From assembly GCA_919901745.1 (NCBI GenBank), contig CAKKPP010000004.1, positions 68,479 through 121,817 of the forward strand: a stretch of 53,339 nt of DNA. The letters run 5' to 3'. This stretch comes from Chloroflexota bacterium. Lineage in GTDB: Bacteria > Chloroflexota > Limnocylindria > Limnocylindrales > CSP1-4. The translations under genes were made by a program, and so were the position numbers. Under the pieces are notes generated by a model. That model was not told the origin of the DNA and made no database searches. It saw only the letters and a list, made by a program, of their open reading frames with translations. Shown here piece after piece: positions 1 through 8,444 of this stretch (positions within the stretch are counted from its first letter, which is position 1; the number at the start of each line of letters is the position of its first letter).

Positions 1-89
1 GGCGCCGCCCTGCGTCGACTCCTCGGTGGGGGCGGGGCGCGGGGGTACCAGCGTCCGCCCGCGCCAGATCGCTTACGACCGGATGGAAG

Positions 90-1373
90 TCACTCGTTGC
101 CCCAGGCGGTCTGGACGAGCTGCTCGAACGTTGCCCAGTCGACGGTGTCCCCTCGGATCGCCTTCTGGAGCTCGGCACCCAGGTCGGGGCTGCCGGCCGG
201 CAGAAGGTCGGAACCGTCGAACCGTACCGCCGACGCGTTGGCCACCTGCGCGGCCTCTCGCTTGGCTGAGTCGTTCGGATAGACATCGCTCGAGACGGCC
301 TTTACGGGGGAGATGATCGCCCCGGTACCGGCCCAGACATCGCCGGAATCGGCTGTCGTCATGAACTCCACGAACTCCTTGACGCCGGGGTTCTTGGTCA
401 TCGCCGCGATGACGTCGCCACCGATGGTGACGGCGTTTCCGCCGTTGACCGACGGGAAGTCGAACCAGTCGATCGTCTCGCCGAAGGCGAGGGCCGTGTT
501 CACCTGGCCGGTGGCGATGCCACCGACGAAACCACCCTCGTAGTACATGATCGCGTCGGGGTTGGCGCTGAAGGCCTGTCCGATGCCGTCGACGAAACCG
601 CGGCCGAGGGCCGCGTCGATGCCACCTGCGACGTTGTCGTCGTTGAGGACCCTGGTGAGTTCGGCAACCGCGGCCGCGACGGACGGGTCCGTCCAGGGCA
701 GTTCGCCGCTGAACAGCTGGTCGTACTTCTCAACGCCCGCCTGGCGAACGTAGATGTTCTCGAACCAGTCCGTCAGCGTCCACGAATCCTTAGCTCCAAG
801 CCCGAGGGGCGCCTCACCCTTTGCCTTGATGTCGGTCAGGAGCTGCACGAAGGCGTCCCAGTCGGCTGCCGGCTGGACTCCCAGGGCGGTGTACTGATCG
901 GGCCGGTACCACATCGTGCTCTTGCTGTTGAACTTGACCATGATCGCGTAGAGCTCGCCATCGACCGTGCCGATGTCGAGGATGCCCGGCGCGTAGTTCG
1001 CTTCGAGCGCCGCGGGATCGAGGCCGAGGTCGGCAACCTTGATGAGCGAGCCGTCGCGGGCGAACCGGCGCAGGAAGCCGATGCCCGGAATGATCGCCAC
1101 GTCAGGCGGATTGTTGCTCGAGAGGCGCGTCTGGAGCGCGGTCGCGTAGTCGTCGCGGACCGCCTCGTAGTTCGCCTTGATGCCCGTCTTGGCCTCGAAA
1201 GCGTCGAGGACCTTCTGGAACGATTCCTGTTCGGAGCCGCCCCACAGCGACATCACCGTGATCGTCGTGCCGGGCGGTACAGTCGCGGGTCCCGGGGTTG
1301 CGCCCCCGGTGCAAGCGGCGATCGCAAATACGATCGTGAGCAGAATCGTCGTGAGTCTCACGGGACGTGCCAT
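90..1373 (-). CDS. ABC transporter extracellular sugar-type solute-binding lipoprotein
   Basis: A 427-residue family 1 solute-binding protein, which would capture a carbohydrate outside the cell and hand it to an ABC permease. The N-terminus is a lipoprotein signal: basic start, hydrophobic stretch, then lipobox AIAAC with the lipid-carrying Cys at residue 21, followed by a Pro/Thr/Gly-rich linker. The mature part begins ITVMSLWGGSEQESF, and DAFEAKTGIKANYE and NNPPDVAIIPG are typical of the MalE/UgpB-like family. ATG is preceded by GGAGGA at good spacing. No permease or ATPase gene lies nearby on the right; since transcription runs leftward, partner genes would be beyond the left edge. The gene is expressed from a consensus-like promoter at 1602-1630. 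The neighbouring alpha-mannosidase suggests, but does not prove, a mannose-containing ligand. Confidence 0.88.
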   Translation of the reverse strand: MARPVRLTTILLTIVFAIAACTGGATPGPATVPPGTTITVMSLWGGSEQESFQKVLDAFEAKTGIKANYEAVRDDYATALQTRLSSNNPPDVAIIPGIGFLRRFARDGSLIKVADLGLDPAALEANYAPGILDIGTVDGELYAIMVKFNSKSTMWYRPDQYTALGVQPAADWDAFVQLLTDIKAKGEAPLGLGAKDSWTLTDWFENIYVRQAGVEKYDQLFSGELPWTDPSVAAAVAELTRVLNDDNVAGGIDAALGRGFVDGIGQAFSANPDAIMYYEGGFVGGIATGQVNTALAFGETIDWFDFPSVNGGNAVTIGGDVIAAMTKNPGVKEFVEFMTTADSGDVWAGTGAIISPVKAVSSDVYPNDSAKREAAQVANASAVRFDGSDLLPAGSPDLGAELQKAIRGDTVDWATFEQLVQTAWGNE

Positions 1374-1601
1374 CGAGTTCCTCCATTCAGCCGGACGCTC
1401 TCAACGCTTGGCCGCCGGTGGAGCCCCCCTGGCTCCCGGCATCGTGCCGGGGCGGCGCAATCGCTGGAGCTACCCGAGCATATCGCGACGTCGGCCCTCG
1501 CTCAGTCCGGATGAGGGTCACCGTTTCGCCCAGGATCCCCAGGCCAGCCCGATGATCCGGGCGGTTTGCGCCGAGGAAGTGTGGCGCCGGACGGTGAATC
1601 G

Positions 1602-1630
1602 AGCGTAGGCGGGCGTCCTCGGACTGTCAA
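1602..1630 (-). promoter_or_regulatory. Sigma70-type promoter of the solute-binding protein gene
   Basis: On the minus strand TTGACA (1630-1625) is followed after exactly 17 bases by TACGCT (1607-1602). Predicted transcription start is near 1595, leaving a leader of about 220 bases before the ATG at 1373. The leader contains a short hairpin (GGAGCC/GGCTCC, 1420-1436) and no recognised riboswitch. Confidence 0.6.
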
Positions 1631-1633
1631 GTT

Positions 1634-1664
1634 CAGACCGACCCGACTGTCAGACCGACCCGAC
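1634..1664. repeat. Two 14-bp direct repeats next to the -35 box, candidate operator
   Basis: CAGACCGACCCGAC occurs at 1634-1647 and again at 1651-1664, a 17-bp period, immediately upstream of the TTGACA box at 1625-1630. The position suits an activator or repressor of the sugar-uptake operon. No regulator gene is visible in this part of the window. Confidence 0.5.
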
Positions 1665-1804
1665 GCAGCGCACAAGTAGCCACGGTACAAGGCCACCGCG
1701 TGCTAATGCACCTTTCAGGCTCGATGCGTGTCGAGGCACCAGCATGACTGGTACCGCAGCAGCAAACTCCCGCCGTGTCGAGCGATCTTCGTCATAACAC
1801 CAGC

Positions 1805-2045
1805 GGAGCGAGTACGCGCGCGGAGGCGGAGCTGGGGCGCGGGCGAGTACGGGCGCGGGGCGCGGGCGAGTACGCGCGCGGAGGCGGAGCTGGGGCGCGC
1901 GGCGCGGGGCGCGGGCGAGTACGGGCGCGGGGCGCGGGCGAGTACGCGCGCGGAGGCGGAGCTGGGGCGCGCGGCGCGGGGCGCGGGCGAGTACGGGCGC
2001 GGGGCGCGGGCGAGTACGGGCGCGGAGCGCGGGCGAGTACGGGCG
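1805..2045. repeat. Composite GC-rich tandem repeat (23-bp and 49-bp subunits, 72-bp period)
   Basis: The hexamer GAGTAC recurs at 1810, 1845, 1868, 1917, 1940, 1989, 2012 and 2035, giving spacings 35, 23, 49, 23, 49, 23, 23. Thus a 23-bp unit (GCGAGTACGGGCGCGGGGCG type) alternates with a 49-bp unit carrying the insert GGAGGCGGAGCTGGGGCGCG, making a 72-bp higher-order unit present about twice with near-identical sequence. It lies just after the stop of the alpha-mannosidase gene. Near-identity of the copies points to recent expansion by slippage or unequal crossing over. Confidence 0.85.
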
Positions 2046-2064
2046 GGGCCGACCGATGCGGAAC

Positions 2065-4863
2065 TCAGGACGGCGGAGTCGATTCGGGTCCTCGGCGGAC
2101 CTGGAGCGTCCGGATCCGCCACGGCCCGAGCGGCAGCCGAATCCGACCGTCGCTCGCCTCGAGGTCGCCCATGGAGCGACCGAGCAGGTCGACCTCGCGC
2201 GCTCGATCGAAGGACCCGCTGATGAGGGCGGCTCCCGGGTCGGGATGCTCGGCGACGATTCTGATTTCGAGCCATCCGGCGCGGCGGCGAAGCGCCGACA
2301 GGACGATTCCTCGACCCTCCACCGAGAGGCCCGTGCCTGCCTCCTCCGGCTCCGTGTTGCCCGGGACCCCGGTCACGACCAGGAACGGTTGCCGATAGAA
2401 CTCAGACGCCTCGAGGACGTGGGCGTCGGCCCAACCGGATGCATGAGGCATGAGCGCGAAGCCGATCGACCACGGACCCAATTGCTGGCCGTCCCTGACG
2501 GGCACTTCAGGACCGGCCGGATCCTCCCGGGATGGGTTCGCGTTGCGACTGATCAGGCCGAACGAACGAAGGATCGTGAGGGCCAGCTCGCGCCCATCGA
2601 CGACTTCGTACTCCGTGACCTGGTCGAGCAGGACGGCCAGGTTCCCGGCGCTGACGAAGCCGTGGGCAGGAAAGGTCCCGAGGGGAACCTCACCGTGCCC
2701 ACCCTCCGGCTGGAGGTCCCGCACAACGACCGCGAACTGTCCTTCCGCTACCGACTGTGTCACCGGCCCGGCGAGCGGCATATGCCATCTGACGCGGTGA
2801 TCCCGGGAACGATTCTCGAACGTGACGCGTACCCGGATGAAGGGCTCACCCGCGCGCAACTCGAGTTCGGTGACGACCTCGGTTGGTTCGGTGCCCTTGG
2901 TCCGGCCGCGACCGTTGGGCTCCACTCCGCGCGGCCAGTCGAAGGTCCGGGCCACCGTCATCCGCCCCCGAAGTGGACCCGTCTCCGTGGTCGAAGTACG
3001 CACCGATGTCGGAAGCTCCACCACCCGGTCCGGTGATGGCGGGCCGTAGTTGTAGCTGTCTCCGAAGTCGCCGCCATCCACGATCCGCCCGAGACCATGC
3101 AGAACGACTCCGTCGGCTTCAAGCGAGAACGTCCCGTCCTCGGCAACGTCGAGGCGTACGGTTCCGTTCGACATCGAGGCGCCGTCCACGACCACGGTCG
3201 CCTCCGTGAAGGGAGCGTTCGCAGGACGGGCTGCCTCGACGGCCGCCCAGCCGAGCGGCGGCGCGGTGGCCCGCACCAGCACGATACGGCGGTCGGATCC
3301 CCGCACCACGAGCTGGCACATCGCCTCGGGCCTGGTTGCGATCGCCGCGGTCATCGTCGCGACCAGCTCGTCGACATCGAGTTCGGGCGGGTCGGCCACG
3401 GTGTCGGCCGCGATGACGATGCTGAGATCGCCGTCCGTGCTCTTCGCGATCGACACTTCGTTGATCTGCTTCCCAAACAACTCTCGACCGTGGCGCCGGA
3501 GGCCCAGGAGCTCAAGGGCATCGCGACCGGCGAGATGGAGCTCCGCCACAATCGGATCTGGGCGGGCGATCTCCTGGGTCGGAAGAAGGCGCTCACCCTG
3601 TCGGATCGCGACGGAGGTCCACTCGTGAGGGACGACGAGGTCGAGCTCAACGAGATCGTCACGATCGACCGGCGACGGATTGACGACAGCCAGCCGCCCG
3701 CCACCGACACGACCGGCGATCCGGTCGAGCGTCCGCCCGAGGACGCCCCGAGCCAGCTGTTCGGCCTCCGCGTAACGGACCAGGACCTGGGCGTGCACGG
3801 CGTCGTGCGAGCACCCACAGATCGAGTCGTGAGCCGAGTTGTCGATCAGCCGTCGCCAGGCCAGGTCGAACTGACGCGCCGGCCAGGTCGCGCCGTGGAG
3901 CGCGGCGAGCGGCTCGGCGTACCGCTCCAGGATGCGCTCGGCGCGAGCTGCCGCGGCCTTGACGTCCATCCGGGCCGAGGTGACGTTCATCAGCATGTTC
4001 GCCCGGGTCGCGGATCGCATCTCGCCGCTCCAGGCCGTCATGGCGCCCGAGTGCTCTGCCGCATCATCCTCTCCGGCGATCGCCACGTACTCGGCCAGGG
4101 TCTCGAGACGGACCTCGATGTCGTCTCGCTCTCCGTTCACCCGGTCGACGAGTTCGGCCAGACGCGGCGTCGGGACCGCGTGGTCCGTCCCGTACATGGC
4201 AAGCACCGAGCGCTCCCCGTAGTAGGGCACGCTCGCCTGGACGAAGGCTGCCAGCTTCGATCCGAGGCGGTCGGGGACGTCGAACAGTGAGGCGCCGCTG
4301 CCATAGCCGTCCGGCAGGTATTCGGCAAGCACAGACGAGCCGTCGGGAGCACGCCAGATGAACTGGTTCCGCTCGATCGCCGATGGAACGCCGCGCCACA
4401 CCACGGCTTGCTCGATCCCCGCGCGGCGGAGGATCTGCGGCATCTGGGCGATGTGGCCGAACATGTCCGGCAGGTAGCCGATGGGCATCGCGGCACCGAG
4501 CTCCGTCGCACGCGCCCAGCCCAGCTCGAGGTTCCGAACAATCGTCTCGCCCGACACGAGGAACTCGTCCATGAGAATCTGCCACGGACCGATCGCCAGG
4601 CGGCCCTCGGCCACGAGCCGGCGGATGAGCGGCTCGGCCTCGGGCCGGATCTCCAGGTAGTCGTCCACCGTCGCACACTGGCCATCGAGCGTGAAGCGCA
4701 GCCGCGAATCGCGGTCCATCCGCTCGAGCAGCCCGTCGACGAGATCCACGAGCCGGAGCCGGAATGTCTGGAACGGCTCGTACCACTCGCGGTCCCAGTG
4801 GGTGTGCGGCACGAGGTGGACGACGGTTCGTGGCTTCATGATGCGCGGCCCTCGTTCACCCAT
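2065..4863 (-). CDS. Glycoside hydrolase family 38 alpha-mannosidase
   Basis: A 932-residue retaining alpha-mannosidase, similar in layout to MngB (mannosylglycerate hydrolase). The N-terminal catalytic barrel starts with PHTHWDREWY, where H22 and D24 fit zinc ligands; D133 in GYLPDMFGH fits the nucleophile that also binds zinc; the downstream NSAHDSICG supplies a further metal His. The middle helical and C-terminal beta-sandwich domains follow. No signal peptide, so it is probably cytoplasmic and acts on imported oligosaccharides or glycosides. The first ATG overlaps the region just after the valS stop and has GAAGG upstream; a second ATG at 4839 is also possible. Position behind valS suggests cotranscription with it. 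The exact substrate cannot be read from the sequence. Confidence 0.9.
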   Translation of the reverse strand: MGERGPRIMKPRTVVHLVPHTHWDREWYEPFQTFRLRLVDLVDGLLERMDRDSRLRFTLDGQCATVDDYLEIRPEAEPLIRRLVAEGRLAIGPWQILMDEFLVSGETIVRNLELGWARATELGAAMPIGYLPDMFGHIAQMPQILRRAGIEQAVVWRGVPSAIERNQFIWRAPDGSSVLAEYLPDGYGSGASLFDVPDRLGSKLAAFVQASVPYYGERSVLAMYGTDHAVPTPRLAELVDRVNGERDDIEVRLETLAEYVAIAGEDDAAEHSGAMTAWSGEMRSATRANMLMNVTSARMDVKAAAARAERILERYAEPLAALHGATWPARQFDLAWRRLIDNSAHDSICGCSHDAVHAQVLVRYAEAEQLARGVLGRTLDRIAGRVGGGRLAVVNPSPVDRDDLVELDLVVPHEWTSVAIRQGERLLPTQEIARPDPIVAELHLAGRDALELLGLRRHGRELFGKQINEVSIAKSTDGDLSIVIAADTVADPPELDVDELVATMTAAIATRPEAMCQLVVRGSDRRIVLVRATAPPLGWAAVEAARPANAPFTEATVVVDGASMSNGTVRLDVAEDGTFSLEADGVVLHGLGRIVDGGDFGDSYNYGPPSPDRVVELPTSVRTSTTETGPLRGRMTVARTFDWPRGVEPNGRGRTKGTEPTEVVTELELRAGEPFIRVRVTFENRSRDHRVRWHMPLAGPVTQSVAEGQFAVVVRDLQPEGGHGEVPLGTFPAHGFVSAGNLAVLLDQVTEYEVVDGRELALTILRSFGLISRNANPSREDPAGPEVPVRDGQQLGPWSIGFALMPHASGWADAHVLEASEFYRQPFLVVTGVPGNTEPEEAGTGLSVEGRGIVLSALRRRAGWLEIRIVAEHPDPGAALISGSFDRAREVDLLGRSMGDLEASDGRIRLPLGPWRIRTLQVRRGPESTPPS

Positions 4864-4864
4864 C

Positions 4865-7600
4865 TCAGCCTTCGAGCCGCGCTTGCAGGCGCAGGACGAT
4901 CTCGGCCAATTCGGCTTCGCTTGCCCGCGCCCCGTCGACGACGTGCGGCGGGGCCCTGGTCAGGAAGTCGTGGTTCCCAAGGCGGCCGCGAGCCGTGGCA
5001 AGGCGACCTTCGGCCTCGGCGAGCTCGCGGGCGAGTCGCTCACGGTCCGCCGTGGGCACCGCGCCGAGATCGGCAGGGTCGTCGACAGATCGTTCGATGA
5101 ACGCCTCGATCGCGCCGGCCACGACCGCGAGGCCGTCTCCTGCCGACGCCGCCATCAACGACGCGCGGCCGCGGTGCACCGTCAGCGGTCGCGCCCGAGC
5201 GAGGCGTGCGACGCCGGCGACGATCGCCTCGAACGTGGGTTCCAGCTCCGGAGGCATCAGTGCGTGCACGGGGAGCCATGGACCGGGCTCGATCCGGGCC
5301 TCGGCCCGGGCATTGCGAACCGCCCGGATCAGATCCAGCACGGCCGCCAGGTCTGCCTCGAGGGCCTCGTCGCGCTCGGCCGCACGCGGCCAGTCGGCGA
5401 CGATCAGGAGGTCCGGATCCCCCGGAGCGTGGGGCAGGGTCGCCCAGAGCGCCTCGGTCACGAACGGCATCACCGGATGGAGCAGGCGGAGGTACGTGTC
5501 GAGCGCCTCGACGAGCGTCCACCACGTCGCCTCCCGCTCGGCGACCGGGACGGCATCGTCCGCGAGACGGACCTTCGCAAGCTCAAGTCCCCAGTCGCAG
5601 AACTCGGACCAGATCCCCTCGTACAGGGCGCGGGTCATCTCGGCGAACTGGAAGTCCTCGATCGCGCGGGAGACGGTCTCGGTGACGCCGGCGACCCGGG
5701 AGCGGATCCAGCGCTCCGCCGGCCCGAGCACGGCCGGATCCGGAGCGCGCCGTGGGGCGTTCGCATCGATCGTCGCCGGGCGCGCCCCCACCACGTATCG
5801 AGTCGCGTTCCAGAGCTTGTTGGCGAAGTTCCGGCCGTCCTCGAGCCTTTCCGTTCGGAACTTCTGATCGTTGCCCGGCGAGGTCCCGTGGACCAGTGCG
5901 AAGCGAAGGGCGTCGGCGCCGGACTCCGAGATCGCCTCGAGCGGATCGACGACGTTGCCCTTCGTCTTCGACATCCGCTTTCCGTACGGGTCCTTCACGA
6001 GTCCGTGCAGGTAGACCGTCCGGAACGGGACGGTCTCGGCCAGGTGGAGGCCGAGCATCATCATCCGGGCGACCCAGAAGAAGATGATGTCGTAGCCCGT
6101 CTCCATGACGGTCCCCGGGTAGTAGGCACGCAGGTCCTCGGTGTCGTCCGGCCAGCCGAGGGTCGAGAACGGCCAGAGTCCAGAGCTGAACCACGTGTCG
6201 AAGATGTCGGGATCCTGGGTCAGGACCCGCGCGGGCCGGCCGCAGGTTTCGCAGGCGTCCGGTCCTGCCTCGGCGGCGGTCACCGTGACGTGGCCGTCCG
6301 GGCAATACCAGGCCGGGATCCGGTGGCCCCACCACAGCTGGCGGCTGACGTTCCAGTCGTGGATCGAAGTCATCCAGTGCTCCCAGACCTTCTGGAAGCG
6401 GGCAGGGATGATCCCCGTTCGCCCGGATCGCGTCGCCTCGAGAGCCATGGCGGCGAGCGGGCCGGTTCGGACGAACCACTGGGTCTTGAGGCGCGGCTCG
6501 ATGACGTCGTTCGAACGCTGGCAACGACCGATGAGCATCGTGTGCGGCATCGTGGCCTCGAGGTCGCCCCGGGCTTCGAGATCGGCGACGATCCGTGCCC
6601 GGGCCTGGTATCGGTCCAACCCGACGTAGCCGTCGCCGTGTTCGTTGATCGTGGCGTCGTCGGCGAGGACCGTGATCATCGGCAGGCCGTGGCGTATACC
6701 GGTCTCGTGGTCGGCCCGGTCATGGGCGGGGGTGATCTTCACGGCGCCGGTCCCGAAGGCGGGATCCACGACGTCGTCCGCGATGATCGGCACGTCACGA
6801 TCGACGAAGGGGATCCGCACCATGCGGCCGACGACCGACCGGTAGCGTTCGTCGTCTGGATGAACGGCGACCGCGGTGTCGCCCAGGATCGTCTCCGGGC
6901 GCGTCGTGGCGACGCTGATCCACTCGTCCGGGCTCGGTTCAGCGGTCGCGACATCCAGCAACTGATATCGGACCGTCCAGAGCGTGCCCGTCTCCTCGGT
7001 CGGAATGACCTCCAGGTCGCTGACGCTCGTTCGGCAACCCGGGCACCAGTTGACGAGAGCCTCCGTCCGGTAGGCGAGGCCGTCCCTGTAGAGCCGGGTG
7101 AAGGCCTCGCGCACCGCCCGGGACGACGCTTCGTCCATCGTGAACCGGAGGCGACTCCAATCGAGTGACGCCCCGATCCGGCGTTGCTGGCCGAGCATGA
7201 CCTCGCGCGTGGTGTCGATGAACTGCCACATCCGCTCCAGGTATCGATCGCGGCCGAGGCTCTCGCGGGTCTCCCCCTCCTTCGCGAGGATCCCATCGAG
7301 AACGTACTGGGCGGCGATCGAAGCGTGGTCGAGGCCGGGCAGCCAGAGCGTCGGCCGGCCGGCCATGCGGGCGTGGCGGACCATGAGGTCTTCGATCGTC
7401 GAGGTCAGCGCGTGGCCCAGGTGAAGCGCCCCGGTGATGTTCGGCGGCGGCTGGATGATGACGAAGGGCTCGAGCGTCTCATCGGCCCGAGAGCCGGCGC
7501 CGTCGGGGGCGAACACGTCGGCGGCCAACCAGCGCTCGTAGATCGGCCCCTCCACGGACAACGGTTGGTAGGCCTTTGCCAGTTCCGTTCGCTCGGTCAT
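4865..7600 (-). CDS. valS: Valyl-tRNA synthetase
   Basis: A 911-residue class I aminoacyl-tRNA synthetase that charges tRNA-Val. Visible are PPPNITGALHLGHAL (HIGH signature), GKRMSKTKGNVVDP (KMSKS signature), zinc-type Cys clusters (WCPGC; YCPDGH...CETCG), the DTWFSSGLWPFSTLGWP block typical of ValS, an editing domain between, and a C-terminal coiled-coil arm rich in Glu/Arg/Leu. The open frame extends upstream by 80 codons, but that part is the T-box leader; the true start is the ATG at 7600, preceded by a purine-rich GGGCAGGGGA. The stop lies one base before the alpha-mannosidase start, indicating coupling. Confidence 0.96.
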   Translation of the reverse strand: MTERTELAKAYQPLSVEGPIYERWLAADVFAPDGAGSRADETLEPFVIIQPPPNITGALHLGHALTSTIEDLMVRHARMAGRPTLWLPGLDHASIAAQYVLDGILAKEGETRESLGRDRYLERMWQFIDTTREVMLGQQRRIGASLDWSRLRFTMDEASSRAVREAFTRLYRDGLAYRTEALVNWCPGCRTSVSDLEVIPTEETGTLWTVRYQLLDVATAEPSPDEWISVATTRPETILGDTAVAVHPDDERYRSVVGRMVRIPFVDRDVPIIADDVVDPAFGTGAVKITPAHDRADHETGIRHGLPMITVLADDATINEHGDGYVGLDRYQARARIVADLEARGDLEATMPHTMLIGRCQRSNDVIEPRLKTQWFVRTGPLAAMALEATRSGRTGIIPARFQKVWEHWMTSIHDWNVSRQLWWGHRIPAWYCPDGHVTVTAAEAGPDACETCGRPARVLTQDPDIFDTWFSSGLWPFSTLGWPDDTEDLRAYYPGTVMETGYDIIFFWVARMMMLGLHLAETVPFRTVYLHGLVKDPYGKRMSKTKGNVVDPLEAISESGADALRFALVHGTSPGNDQKFRTERLEDGRNFANKLWNATRYVVGARPATIDANAPRRAPDPAVLGPAERWIRSRVAGVTETVSRAIEDFQFAEMTRALYEGIWSEFCDWGLELAKVRLADDAVPVAEREATWWTLVEALDTYLRLLHPVMPFVTEALWATLPHAPGDPDLLIVADWPRAAERDEALEADLAAVLDLIRAVRNARAEARIEPGPWLPVHALMPPELEPTFEAIVAGVARLARARPLTVHRGRASLMAASAGDGLAVVAGAIEAFIERSVDDPADLGAVPTADRERLARELAEAEGRLATARGRLGNHDFLTRAPPHVVDGARASEAELAEIVLRLQARLEG

Positions 7601-7657
7601 TCCCCTGCCCTGCTTCTGATCTGCCGGAGCCCGGCGATGTCCATCGACGCCCCCGAG

Positions 7658-7897
7658 AACAACGAAGCCCGCTCGTCCAGCGGACGAACGGGTCGTGGTA
7701 CCACCTGCTGGTTCGGCTCCGGGACCGCTTCGCTCATCGCGAACGGTGTCCTCCAGGTGCCCTCTCGACGCACTATCGGGCGTCTCCCGCACGGCTCGCG
7801 AGCGACCTTCGCGCCTCCGGTCCCGCGCGGCTCGCACCATCCCGCACTCGCTCCGTGGCCGTGGAAACGTTACTCCTCTCGGTCCTCGCCGTGAGGC
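7658..7897 (-). ncRNA. T-box riboswitch controlling valS
   Basis: The leader shows the T-box parts in order: Stem I base CACGGC pairing with GCCGTG; AGGAGTAA (AG-bulge/GA motif) after it; distal-loop elements GCGAGTGCGGGATGGTGCGAGC; specifier loop CGAAGGTCGCT with GTC (Val) at 7806-7804 in the usual GAA-N-codon-purine setting; and the antiterminator T-box GGTGGTACCACGACC at 7705-7691. The TGGT bulge fits tRNA 3'-ACCA. It is followed by an 11-bp hairpin (7668-7692, loop AGC on the plus strand) and a T-rich stretch CTTCGTTGTT that serves as terminator. Uncharged tRNA-Val would favour read-through. Confidence 0.9.
7668..7692 (-). terminator. T-box attenuator terminator upstream of valS
   Basis: CCCGTTCGTCC and GGACGAGCGGG form an 11-bp stem with one G-U pair and a 3-base loop, followed on the minus strand by CTTCGTTGTT. 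The 5' arm overlaps the T-box sequence, as expected of a mutually exclusive terminator/antiterminator pair. The U tract is imperfect, so a translational contribution cannot be excluded. Confidence 0.7.
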
Positions 7898-7901
7898 CCG
7901 G

Positions 7902-7910
7902 AGTGTAGCA
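7902..7910 (-). promoter_or_regulatory. Extended -10 promoter of the valS T-box transcript
   Basis: TGCTACACT on the minus strand is an extended -10 box (TGN-TACACT, -10 hexamer at 7907-7902). No convincing -35 is present, which is common with extended -10 elements. Transcription would start near 7895, just before the base of T-box Stem I. Confidence 0.55.
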
Positions 7911-7999
7911 CGGGGACCCGACGCCTCCGGGCGTCGCGGAAGGCCCTCCGGCGGCGTCCAGCCGCCCCTTCACGAGCGTCATGCACATCTTGTCCGCCC

Positions 8000-8005
8000 T
8001 ATCCT
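8000..8005 (+). promoter_or_regulatory. Leaderless-type -10 box for the cupin gene
   Basis: TATCCT ends 7 bases before the GTG at 8013 and no ribosome binding site precedes the GTG, so the transcript probably begins at or next to the start codon. Confidence 0.45.
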
Positions 8006-8012
8006 TGGCCTC

Positions 8013-8444
8013 GTGAACGCAGACGAGGTCATCGCTCGCCTGGGGCTTCGGCCGCATCCCGAGGGAGGCTGGTTCGCGGAAACCTGGAGGGCACCCACGG
8101 CAGATGCCAGGGCGCGAGCGAGCGGCTCCGCGATCCACTTCCTGTTGCGTGCTGGCGAGCGCTCCACGTGGCACCGGATCGATGCCGCCGAGATCTGGCA
8201 TCACTACGCCGGCGCACCACTCGAACTGCTCATCGCGGAGCCCGACGGCGCTCCGGCGCGTACCGTGCGCCTCGGCGATGATCTGGCAGCCGGCGAGATC
8301 CCCCAGGCCGTGGTGCCACCCGGGGCATGGCAGGCGGCCACATCGCTCGGGGACTGGACGCTCGTCGGGTGCACCGTCTCGCCGGCCTTCGACTTCGCCG
8401 GGTTCGAACTGGCCGACGACGGCTGGGAGCCGGAGCCCGGATAG
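8013..8444 (+). CDS. Cupin-fold protein of the DUF985 family
   Basis: A 143-residue protein matching the DUF985 cupin family (PF06172 type): the opening RLGLRPHPEGGWFAETWR, then FLLRAGERSTWHRIDAAEIWHHYAG, VPPGAWQAA and GCTVSPAFDFAGFEL are family hallmarks, with His residues placed like cupin metal ligands. Members are single-domain beta barrels of uncertain enzymatic role. The open frame runs far upstream, but the family homology starts at the GTG at 8013, which has no Shine-Dalgarno sequence and a TATCCT 7 bases upstream. It is a lone plus-strand gene divergent from valS. Confidence 0.85.
   Translation: MNADEVIARLGLRPHPEGGWFAETWRAPTADARARASGSAIHFLLRAGERSTWHRIDAAEIWHHYAGAPLELLIAEPDGAPARTVRLGDDLAAGEIPQAVVPPGAWQAATSLGDWTLVGCTVSPAFDFAGFELADDGWEPEPG

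Larger units (their letters stand above)
1374..2064. other. Intergenic region between alpha-mannosidase and solute-binding protein
   Basis: No supportable gene. It holds the long leader and promoter of the solute-binding protein gene, the two 14-bp operator-like repeats, and the composite GC-rich tandem repeat at about 1805-2045. Open frames across the repeat exist only because of base composition. Confidence 0.7.

Noticed and set aside
1805..2045. Possible CRISPR array
   Set aside because: Spacing alternates 23/49 bases, the intervening parts are themselves repeated and not unique spacers, and no cas genes are present.
1728..2398. Repeat-rich open frames on both strands that could pass for Gly/Arg repeat proteins
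   Set aside because: All three frames stay open because the tandem repeat is nearly pure G/C. The 23-bp unit breaks frame every copy and no start with a ribosome binding site exists.
4691..7168. An 825-codon plus-strand open frame opposite valS
   Set aside because: Low-complexity Arg/Asp/Gly/His composition and full overlap with valS; a GC-driven shadow.
7601..7840. N-terminal 80-residue extension of ValS
   Set aside because: The segment reads as the T-box leader RNA and has no protein homology; the start at 7600 has its own ribosome binding site.
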